A stretch of 12,451 bases of DNA, from assembly GCA_002427615.1 (NCBI GenBank), contig DIFH01000137.1, forward strand, positions 26,350 through 38,800. The letters are read 5' to 3'. This stretch comes from Paludibacter sp. UBA5753. Its GTDB lineage: Bacteria; Bacteroidota; Bacteroidia; Bacteroidales; Paludibacteraceae. The notes below the pieces were generated by a model, which was given only the letters and a program-made list of their open reading frames with translations, was not told where the DNA came from and searched no databases. How positions within the stretch are numbered: position 1 is the first letter of the stretch; each line of letters begins with the position of its first letter. This document shows, piece after piece, positions 7,801 through 12,451 of this stretch. The position numbers and the translations under genes were made by a program.

Positions 7801-8042
7801 TCCGTCCTCGTGAAATAGTATTGGGTTATCAATTGCCAAAATCATTAATTTCAAAAACTCCGTTTACTAAAGTGGAATTTAGTGTTAATGCGCAGAATTT
7901 GTTTGTATGGTTGCCGTCAACCAACACATTTATCGATCCGGATGTAACAACTTTTGGTAATAGTATCGAAGGTGAATTTGGAGAATTCTCTTCTTATCCT
8001 GCAACTCGTAGTTGGGGTCTTTCATTAAAATTATCGCTTTAA
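4887..8042 (+). CDS. SusC/RagA-family TonB-dependent outer-membrane receptor
   Basis: This 1051-residue protein is an energy-dependent import channel of the outer membrane, opened by TonB acting from the inner membrane. A signal peptide (1-21, probable cleavage after VHA) is followed by a carboxypeptidase-regulatory-like beta-sandwich domain (about 25-95), the TonB-box region IDEVVVTALG (101-110), a plug domain (about 115-250) and a 22-strand-type barrel ending in LSLKLSL. Family landmarks are LFVVDGVPI (179-187), INPNDIETMTILRGASA (210-226) and YGSRAANGVILITT (230-243). The N-terminus has no STN secretin/TonB-like signalling domain, so it probably does not signal to an anti-sigma factor itself. 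It is the first gene of a four-gene operon, 20 bases from the susD-like gene. The substrate cannot be read from the sequence. The ATG at 4887 gives a clean signal peptide. Confidence 0.96.
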   Translation: MRKLTFLLACLFLVGVGLVHAQSRSVSGKVLSAEDGQPIIGASVVVKGTTMGTITDVSGNFRISLQENAKTLVISYVGMKTVEVEATNGMTVRMQSDALVIDEVVVTALGMRRQQKALTYAVTNVSSEELTQAGQRSALSALQGKVAGLSITSNSGAPGSSSRIVLRGYSSISGNNEPLFVVDGVPISNNATQGTTLFNTIDFGNSVNDINPNDIETMTILRGASASALYGSRAANGVILITTKSGKAQEKFRVDYSGTVRFTNYMPILKYQTEYGQGWSGHFAYDENGSWGPKFDGKNRLWGRVINGQQQYKPFVGQPNNITDFYQTGLTYNNSISFSGGTQKTTFYASYSNITDDGIVPTDVDSYSRNAFSFNGKTEGKWMTVSSSVTYNQKEVSAVGGGQGYSVFNNIMQIPRDFSIVDMADYKNQFNDINGYYTQYGIVNPYWTLNEDGNKYNEDHVYGNLKIEIPLYKSIRFTTRLGDDFYTNRTKQWVAIIQPDSWSQNYGNTEDPGSVSVSSGYRNELNIDAFLTFAPQFGDFEVNGLLGYNLNSRYSNSMSTSVTGLDLPGFYNLKNSSGQPIVAQSYSQRRLIGIYGQADLSYKKMLYLNLGIRNDWSSTLPKDANSYNYPTAGLSWILTETFPEIKKVLSFGKLRGSYGATGNDPGAYVLKSVMVAGDVSMPFGEGVAFPFQNLNSYEVSNTIGNATLRPELTKEIELGADLRFLNNRIGIDVAWYKRNTVDQIMAVSIPTSTGYTSAYMNLGNVQNKGVEIQLNLTPVKTKDFNWDLGVSFAKNENMVVELLDGVLDEVQIGGYSGTGIWAKAGKPMGYFKTSGVRKTADGKIIVSANGIPIASSDLQEYGSFQHDYTMGFTTQLNYKGVYLAATFDFRSGGLFFSRTADINDFVGNNIRTAYNDRRPFVAPNSVRETKNSAGETIYVENTTPIAVSNISSLYSAGGLEGNASYLIDKTSFRPREIVLGYQLPKSLISKTPFTKVEFSVNAQNLFVWLPSTNTFIDPDVTTFGNSIEGEFGEFSSYPATRSWGLSLKLSL

Positions 8043-8062
8043 TTATTTAATTTATAGGAAAT

Positions 8063-9490
8063 ATGAAAAAAATAATAATCATATCAATATTTACGGCAAT
8101 GCTGTTAGCGTTTACTGGTTGTTCAAATTTTCTGGATGTAAATACAGATCCAAATAACCCAGCTACAGCTCCATACAAAATGGTGCTTCCAGTTGCCGAA
8201 ACTTCAACGGCTGCTTTTTATAACAATTATTTGATGATTTATGGTTCTATTTGGGCAGAACATTTTTCTCAAAACTTTACAAGTAATCAGTATAATGCAA
8301 TAAATGATTATAATCCACAGCCAACTGATTTTAACTGGATGTGGTCTGAAAGTTTTTCTGGAGCATTAAATGATTACCAATTTATTATTAATGAGGCAGA
8401 AAATGCCGAAGATTGGAATATGTATCTCGTTGCTACAAGTCTTCAGGCGTTCCATTATGCTATTCTTGTTGATTTGTTCGACAAAATTCCTTATTCTGAA
8501 GGACTTAAAGGTAACACAGGGATACTTGCTCCTAAATACGATGATGGTCAAACAATATACAATGATTTGTTAACACGTATAGATAATGCTCTTTCAAAAG
8601 ATTTCTCTGCTAACACTAATAAAATTATTGGTTCAAATGATTTTGTTTTCGATGGTAATATTGATAATTGGAAAGCATTTGCTAATACGCTTAAACTTAA
8701 AATGTATTTAAGACAAACCAAGGTTACCAATGTAACTGCAAAATTAACTGAATGTCTAAATTCATCTTATGGCTTTGTTAATGAGGCTGCCATTACAGGA
8801 TTTAGTGATGCTGCAGGTAAACGTAACCCATTTTATGGGGTGAACATGGCCGCAGAAGGCTTGGGAACTGATAATTTCCGTGCTGCCGACGTTTTGTTGG
8901 ATTATTTAAAAAATGAAGGTGATGTTCGTTATATTGGAATATATAAACCAGGTCCAACCGCATCAGGCACGTACAAAAGCATGGTGTTTGGAGACCGTCT
9001 TAATCCTGCAGGATCAACGCTAAGTGACCAAATTGCAAGAGGAAATTGGAAGACTGATGACCCCGTTTATTTCTTTACAGAGGCAATGGTTGATTTTATG
9101 ATTGCAGAAGCTAAAGAGCGCACAGGGGTCAGCGGAAAAGATGACTATCAAGCTGGAGTTAGAGCATCGTTTGTTGATTTTGGTTATGCCGAGTCTGATG
9201 CAACTGCGTTACTCTCCGGTTCATACGTTTACCCAACTACAACTCTTGACGCTAAAGTAAAGGCTATCATTACTCAAAAATGGATTGCTTCTGCGATACG
9301 TTTACCTATTGAAGCTTGGTTAGATTATAACAGAACAGGTTATCCAGATTTTCTGAAAGCCTCTGCTAACAGTCAAATTGGAGGTGGTCTTTTACCTAAA
9401 AGATTCTTTTTCCCAGCGAGCGAAACATCTCGTAATACAAATGCTCCAGGGCAAGAAACAATTGATACTCCGGTTTGGTGGGCAAAATAA
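8063..9490 (+). CDS. SusD/RagB-family nutrient-binding lipoprotein (SusD-like_2 type)
   Basis: This 475-residue surface lipoprotein is expected to sit as a hinged lid on the SusC barrel encoded just upstream and to capture ligand for it. A signal peptide with the lipobox FTGC puts the lipidated cysteine at residue 20, followed by the SusD-type start NFLDVNTDPNNP. The helical TPR-like core is suggested by segments such as ALNDYQFIINEAENAEDWNMY and YAILVDLFDKIPYSEGLKG. The C-terminal part carries the features MIAEAKERTG, YQAGVRASF and QKWIASAIRLPIEAWLDYNRTGYP, which recall the PF12771 (SusD-like_2) branch rather than classical starch-type SusD. That branch call is from memory of family patterns. 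It follows the SusC gene by 20 bases and precedes the next lipoprotein gene by 28, so the genes are co-transcribed. The protein appears complete. Confidence 0.94.
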   Translation: MKKIIIISIFTAMLLAFTGCSNFLDVNTDPNNPATAPYKMVLPVAETSTAAFYNNYLMIYGSIWAEHFSQNFTSNQYNAINDYNPQPTDFNWMWSESFSGALNDYQFIINEAENAEDWNMYLVATSLQAFHYAILVDLFDKIPYSEGLKGNTGILAPKYDDGQTIYNDLLTRIDNALSKDFSANTNKIIGSNDFVFDGNIDNWKAFANTLKLKMYLRQTKVTNVTAKLTECLNSSYGFVNEAAITGFSDAAGKRNPFYGVNMAAEGLGTDNFRAADVLLDYLKNEGDVRYIGIYKPGPTASGTYKSMVFGDRLNPAGSTLSDQIARGNWKTDDPVYFFTEAMVDFMIAEAKERTGVSGKDDYQAGVRASFVDFGYAESDATALLSGSYVYPTTTLDAKVKAIITQKWIASAIRLPIEAWLDYNRTGYPDFLKASANSQIGGGLLPKRFFFPASETSRNTNAPGQETIDTPVWWAK

Positions 9491-9518
9491 TTATTGTTTA
9501 ACAATTAATAATTGAAAT

Positions 9519-10250
9519 ATGAAAAATAAATTTAATATTTTATATTTTGCGGCAATAATTGCAACCGTATTGTTGCTTACTGCTTGCAATAATGACGAAG
9601 ATAAGGATAGTTATGGCATTTCAAAAGTAACGTCTTTACCTAAATTGACACTTACTAACGAGGGAGAAATAACGGTTATAGGAAAAGGTTCTTCTTTTGT
9701 AGAACCTGGATATACTGCTTTAGCAGGAACTGTTGATATTACGAACGCAGTATTAGTAAAGGGTAGCGTAAATACGAGCGTTGCGGGTATGTACACAATA
9801 GAGTATGTCGCAGTAAATCCTGAGGGCTTTACTACTACAAAAATGAGAAATGTTTTTGTTGCAGATTTGACAGATCCATTAACTGAAGATATTTCCGGTG
9901 AATATACATCAAATGTAATTCGTACTACTGCAACGGCTTCAGCTAAGAGAGGTCCATATACACTTAATTTAGAAAAACTAGTAACAGGACTCTATTATGT
10001 AGATGATTTTCTAGGTGGATGGTATTGGATTGGTTCAAACTATGGTACAAGTTATGCATATGATGGAATAATTTTGGTAAAAAGTTCTGGAGAAGTAGTA
10101 TTACAATGGTCAAACACTGATACCGGATGGGGAGATGGAGCTGTTCTTAATTCCCCTGTATATATTGCAGCAACAAAGACTTTCACTTGGGGAGCTCAAA
10201 TGGGTGATGCGTCACAATATATGTTTAATGTAACACTTGTAAAAAAATGA
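9519..10250 (+). CDS. Ig-like surface lipoprotein, DUF5011/DUF5012 type
   Basis: The 243-residue product has a lipoprotein signal ending LLTAC with the lipidated cysteine at residue 23. It is followed by NNDED, an acidic stretch like the surface-export signal of Bacteroidota lipoproteins. Residues about 42-115 form an immunoglobulin-like beta domain: VEPGYTALAG and the SVAGMYTIEYVAVNPEGF segment match the DUF5011 pattern. Residues about 124-243 form a second beta-rich, tryptophan- and glycine-rich domain beginning ISGEYTSNV, as in DUF5012 proteins. The biochemical function is unknown; the likely role is ligand binding or assembly at the cell surface with the SusC/SusD pair. Its stop codon overlaps the next gene's start (ATGA), so the two are translationally coupled. 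The family assignment rests on remembered patterns, not a search. Confidence 0.82.
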   Translation: MKNKFNILYFAAIIATVLLLTACNNDEDKDSYGISKVTSLPKLTLTNEGEITVIGKGSSFVEPGYTALAGTVDITNAVLVKGSVNTSVAGMYTIEYVAVNPEGFTTTKMRNVFVADLTDPLTEDISGEYTSNVIRTTATASAKRGPYTLNLEKLVTGLYYVDDFLGGWYWIGSNYGTSYAYDGIILVKSSGEVVLQWSNTDTGWGDGAVLNSPVYIAATKTFTWGAQMGDASQYMFNVTLVKK

Positions 10251-10813
10251 ATATGAAAAAAAATATTTTAATCATTTCTGCATTAGCATTTTTGTTTGCT
10301 ATTGCCTTTACATCCTGCAATGACGATGTTGTTGCTGGTGGAACAGCCGTAGAGAAAATAAGCGGTGAATGGGTGACTTATAGTCCGGATTTTGATATGT
10401 CCTTTCACCTTAAAACCTCAAGTACTTCAGATAATGAATCTGATAAGATTATTGTAACAGATATAACTACTGCAGGTACATCTGCTGGATTTTGGGGCTT
10501 TACAGTAAAATCAGATTGTGACTTATCTGCATTAACTTTTTCGTGTACAAATGTAACAAATCAATATTGGACAGAAAAAAATGGTGTTTATACTCCATAT
10601 GATATTAAAATAAGTATTCGTAATGGTAAAATCACCGAAAAAGCAATAGAATTACCTTCTGGTGTTAAAGCTGATAAAATTGAACTTGAAATCTGGTTTG
10701 AAGATATTGCTGATGCTGGTGCACCTGCAGATTATTATTGTACGCTTGTAGGATATCGTTATTCGGGTTTTCTAGAAGATGAAGATTTTGTTTATACAGG
10801 CGATGAAGAATAA
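10247..10813 (+). CDS. Small lipoprotein resembling the Lipid_bd (PF12888) family
   Basis: This 188-residue lipoprotein has a signal peptide with the lipobox FTSC (cysteine 24 from the first ATG) followed by NDD, consistent with surface export. AVEKISGEWV near the start, the IELPSGVKADKIELEIWFED segment and YRYSGFLEDED near the end match what I recall of PF12888, annotated as a lipid-binding putative hydrolase. No catalytic triad can be recognised, so hydrolase activity is not supported by what I see. It is the last gene of the SusC operon. The first ATG (10247) overlaps the previous stop codon by four bases (ATGA). A second ATG at 10253 would give the usual MKKN start, and the choice between them is open. 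A terminator follows 54 bases after the stop. Confidence 0.8.
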   Translation: MNMKKNILIISALAFLFAIAFTSCNDDVVAGGTAVEKISGEWVTYSPDFDMSFHLKTSSTSDNESDKIIVTDITTAGTSAGFWGFTVKSDCDLSALTFSCTNVTNQYWTEKNGVYTPYDIKISIRNGKITEKAIELPSGVKADKIELEIWFEDIADAGAPADYYCTLVGYRYSGFLEDEDFVYTGDEE

Positions 10814-10846
10814 ACTAAATTAGTTCAACAGATTTTAAATATTAAC

Positions 10847-10900
10847 AAGAGATTAATTCTCTTACTGACAGGGGTTCATTAATTTGTGACCCCTGTTTTT
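10847..10900 (+). terminator. Terminator of the SusC operon
   Basis: ACAGGGGT (10868-10875) pairs exactly with ACCCCTGT (10889-10896) over a 13-base loop and leads into TTTTT (10896-10900). Just before it, AAGAGA (10847-10852) and TCTCTT (10858-10863) form a second small hairpin with a TTAAT loop. The pair ends the four-gene operon 55-87 bases after its last stop codon. Confidence 0.8.
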
Positions 10901-10945
10901 ATGGGTAAGCATTCCAAAGTAAGGTAATCATCGTAAGCATCCCGA

Positions 10946-11150
10946 CCCGTGTCCTTCCGGATATGCCGTGTCTTTCCGGATATGTGATTAGATGACCCCT
11001 GTCCTCCCTGATATGTGATTAGATGACCTAAGGTTGGCGAGCGTTGCTGGGATTTGCAATCCGCTAAGTTCAAATTTCATATAAAATAGTTATCTTTGCT
11101 TCAATAAATATATTTAACCCGTGTCCTTCCGGAAATGTAATTAGATGACC
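10946..11150 (+). repeat. Four imperfect copies of a GTCCTTCCGGATATG-type outer repeat
   Basis: Units begin at 10946 (short, to 10965), 10966 (to 10997), 10998 (to 11028) and 11118 (to 11150). The core is CCGTGTCCTTCCGGATATG, and three of the four continue into a shared TTAGATGACC tail. Units two and three are directly adjacent. The third and fourth are separated by a copy of the transposase promoter region. A reversed, degenerate copy lies on the other side of the transposase gene at 11912-11925. No coding potential was seen. Confidence 0.75.
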
Positions 11151-11167
11151 TAAGGTTGGCGTCCGTT

Positions 11168-11188
11168 GCTGGGATTTGCAATCCCAGC
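11168..11188 (+). repeat. REP hairpin upstream of the transposase (TGC loop)
   Basis: GCTGGGATT (11168-11176) pairs perfectly with AATCCCAGC (11180-11188) around the loop TGC. Partial versions with only the GGATT/AATCC core occur at 11050-11062 and 11203-11215. All three upstream copies have the same orientation. They resemble REP sequences acted on by RAYT proteins. Confidence 0.8.
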
Positions 11189-11243
11189 TTCTTGTATTAT
11201 AAGGATTTGCAATCCGCTAAGTTCAAATTTCATATAAAATAGT

Positions 11244-11251
11244 TATCTTTG
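11244..11251 (+). promoter_or_regulatory. Probable -7 promoter box of the transposase gene
   Basis: TATCTTTG fits TAnnTTTG and lies 22 bases before the ATG at 11273, giving a very short leader. The matching -33 position reads GTTC (11221-11224), a weak match. An identical box lies at 11091-11098 in the duplicated upstream block and could fire as a second start. Confidence 0.55.
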
Positions 11252-11272
11252 CTTCAATAAATATATTTAACT

Positions 11273-11815
11273 ATGGATATACAACATAGAATAAATGGAG
11301 AAGTATACTTTGTAACAGATACAGTAGTAGACTGGGTAGATATTTTTACACGTCCCATTTACAAACACATTGTGATAGAATCGTTGGAGTATTGCCAGGA
11401 ACACAAAGGTTTAATTATTTATGCTTGGGTCTTAATGAGCAATCATTTACATGCGATAGTAGGAAGTGCAGGTGAGGCTAAAGTTTCGGATATTTGGCGT
11501 GATTTCAAGAAGTTTACCAGTAAGGATATAATCGCCACTATTAAGACAGAAATCTCAGAAAGCCGATCGGAATGGATGTTGAATCGTTTTGAGTATTCGG
11601 GTAAGAATGACAAGAAGATAAAGAATTATCGTTTTTGGCAAGAAGGAAATGATGCTCAAGGGATATATCTTAATGAATATTTTGAACAAAAGTTGAATTA
11701 TATTCACTATAATCCAGTAAAAGCAGAAATTGTAAACAGTCCCGAAGATTATCGCTATAGTTCTGCTATTGATTATGCAGGAGGTAAAGGACTTTTAAAA
11801 GTGGTAGTTGTATAA
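11273..11815 (+). CDS. REP-associated tyrosine transposase (RAYT), Y1/IS200-like HUH family
   Basis: This 180-residue protein is a single-strand DNA nicking and joining enzyme of the Y1 transposase family. RAYTs recognise REP hairpins, which they may spread or process, and most are maintained as single host genes. The HUH motif is visible as SNHLHAIV, with metal-binding H58 and H60, and the catalytic tyrosine is probably Y143 in KLNYIHYNPVKAEIV. FWQEG before it and PEDYRYSSA after it are typical of the family. The start YFVTDTVVDWVDIFTR is the usual N-terminus, so the ATG at 11273 is well supported. Hairpin repeats in opposite orientation lie on both sides. A nearly identical but 5'-truncated second copy follows directly. 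This first copy looks complete and active. Confidence 0.93.
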   Translation: MDIQHRINGEVYFVTDTVVDWVDIFTRPIYKHIVIESLEYCQEHKGLIIYAWVLMSNHLHAIVGSAGEAKVSDIWRDFKKFTSKDIIATIKTEISESRSEWMLNRFEYSGKNDKKIKNYRFWQEGNDAQGIYLNEYFEQKLNYIHYNPVKAEIVNSPEDYRYSSAIDYAGGKGLLKVVVV

Positions 11816-11830
11816 AAAGGAAAGTATTTC

Positions 11831-11878
11831 GGATTGCAAATCCTGATAATACATTACGACGGGATTGCAAATCCCGTC
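11831..11878 (-). repeat. REP hairpins downstream of the transposase (GCA loop)
   Basis: Two copies occur after the stop codon: GGATTGCAAATCC at 11831-11843, and a perfect hairpin with GACGGGATT (11858-11866) pairing with AATCCCGTC (11870-11878) around GCA. They are the upstream core read on the other strand, so the gene sits between inverted REP sets. The first recurs at 12420-12432 in the tandem copy. Confidence 0.8.
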
Positions 11879-11911
11879 AGACGTCCGCGAAGTTTTATCC
11901 ATTTAATAAGG

Positions 11912-11925
11912 ATATCCGGTAGGAC
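11912..11925 (-). repeat. Reversed copy of the outer repeat, at the edge of the tandem junction
   Basis: ATATCCGGTAGGAC matches the reverse complement of GTCCTTCCGGATAT (10951-10964) with one mismatch. It therefore mirrors the upstream outer repeats across the transposase gene. The duplication junction at 11929/11930 lies only four bases beyond it. Confidence 0.65.
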
Positions 11926-11929
11926 GGAG

Positions 11930-12404
11930 TATTTTTACACGTCCCATTTACAAACACATTGTGATAGAATCGTTGGAGTATTGCCAGGAACACAAAGGTT
12001 TAATTATTTATGCTTGGGTCTTAATGAGCAATCATTTACATGCGATAGTAGGAAGTGAAGGTGAGGCTAAAGTTTCGGATATTTGGCGTGATTTCAAGAA
12101 GTTTACCAGTAAGGATATAATCGCCACTATTAAGACAGAAATCTCAGAAAGCCGATCGGAATGGATGTTGAATCGTTTTGAGTATTCGGGTAAGAACGAC
12201 AAGAAGATAAAGAATTATCGTTTTTGGCAAGAAGGAAATGATGCTCAAGGGATATATCTTAATGAATATTTTGAACAAAAGTTGAATTATATTCACTATA
12301 ATCCAGTAAAAGCAGAAATTGTAAACAGTCCCGAAGATTATCGCTATAGTTCTGCTATTGATTATGCAGGAGGTAAAGGACTTTTAAAAGTGGTAGTTGT
12401 ATAA
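11930..12404 (+). pseudogene. 5'-truncated second copy of the RAYT gene
   Basis: The sequence corresponds to the transposase from about codon 24 to its stop, missing the N-terminal YFVT strand and the gene's promoter. The frame is open back to 11910, just after a stop at 11907-11909, but it contains no ATG. The first usable start would be GTG at 11961, which would yield 147 residues. The HUH motif and catalytic tyrosine are intact, so it could act only if expressed from read-through. Loss of the first beta strand of the Y1 fold makes activity doubtful. One amino acid differs from copy 1 (Ala to Glu in GSAGEA). Confidence 0.8.
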
Positions 12405-12451
12405 AAAGGAAAGTATTTCGGATTGCAAATCCTGATAATACATTACGACGG

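Larger units (their letters stand above)
11018..11271 (+). repeat. Duplicated upstream/promoter block of the RAYT gene
   Basis: Positions 11050-11118 are identical to 11203-11271 (69 bp), covering GGATTTGCAATCC, the AT-rich stretch and the TATCTTTG promoter box. A second overlapping duplication links 11018-11062 with 11140-11184 (ATTAGATGACCTAAGGTTGGCG and the following hairpin base, differing by AGC versus TCC). Only the second copy leads into the transposase start codon. The first is cut off after ATATTTAAC and continues into an outer repeat. Confidence 0.85.
10946..12451. mobile_element. RAYT/REP transposase region, right edge outside the window
   Basis: This region is built around the Y1 transposase gene at 11273. 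From the outside in, each side carries the outer CCGGATAT repeat and GGATT-core hairpins, inverted relative to the other side. Such an arrangement fits REP-associated tyrosine transposases, whose hairpins act as binding and cleavage sites. The right part is a tandem repeat of 589 bp that continues past the window end, so the true boundary is unknown. Confidence 0.65.
11341..12451 (+). repeat. Head-to-tail duplication of a 589-bp unit carrying most of the RAYT gene
   Basis: The unit 11341-11929 is followed directly by a second copy beginning at 11930. The 522 bases available for comparison (to 12451) differ at two positions I could find: C11469 versus A12058, which changes Ala to Glu, and T11608 versus C12197, which is silent. 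The second copy is cut by the window end, and further copies may follow. Confidence 0.92.

Noticed and set aside
10879..11073. 64-codon reverse frame over the outer repeats
   Set aside because: It is made of repeat DNA, overlaps the operon terminator and has no family resemblance.
10946..11271. CRISPR-like array
   Set aside because: The repeats vary in length and sequence, two are directly adjacent with no spacer, and there are no cas genes; the structure is better explained as RAYT-linked repeats.
11834..12058. 74-codon forward frame spanning the tandem junction
   Set aside because: It is an off-frame reading through REP hairpins and the truncated transposase copy; its second half is the transposase read in the wrong frame.

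Overview
The window looks like chromosomal DNA from a member of the Bacteroidota, most likely a Bacteroidales relative. It carries a SusC/SusD pair with the two accessory lipoproteins that often accompany such pairs in this phylum. Several genes are preceded by the Bacteroidetes -7 promoter element TAnnTTTG, Shine-Dalgarno sequences are not evident, and the tRNA gene does not encode its CCA end. I cannot name a genus or species from this window.

Layout, left to right. The window opens inside an intergenic repeat (1-90). Next come a membrane-anchored family 2 glycosyltransferase (220-1386) and ribonuclease R (rnr, 1599-3743). A gene-free stretch (3744-4221) follows. It holds small hairpins and a compact element of about 222 bp with inverted ends and a perfect 8-bp direct repeat at its flanks; the fragment at the window start belongs to the same family. 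A single tRNA-Arg(ACG) gene sits in its own transcription unit, with a near-consensus promoter and a strong terminator (4171-4341).

After about 540 bp of AT-rich leader DNA comes a four-gene operon (4887-10813). It encodes a SusC-type TonB-dependent receptor, a SusD-like lipoprotein, a DUF5011/DUF5012-type Ig-like lipoprotein, and a small lipoprotein resembling the PF12888 (Lipid_bd) family, and it ends in a hairpin terminator. The likely model is a nutrient uptake unit: a SusD lid and accessory lipoproteins present a ligand to the SusC channel, which uses TonB energy. No glycoside hydrolase, peptidase or dedicated regulator lies in the window, so the substrate is unknown.

The right end (10946-12451) is a dense repeat and transposase region built around a REP-associated tyrosine transposase (RAYT; Y1/HUH family). 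Perfect 9-bp stem hairpins with the core GGATT-TGC-AATCC flank the gene in opposite orientations, and a second outer repeat is also found inverted on the two sides. The 69-bp promoter region of the transposase is duplicated upstream of it. A 589-bp unit holding most of the gene plus its downstream hairpins is repeated head-to-tail, giving a 5'-truncated second copy that differs at only two positions and runs off the window. The most interesting signals are this RAYT/REP structure with its fresh tandem duplication, the MITE-like element, and the candidate operator over the SusC promoter.
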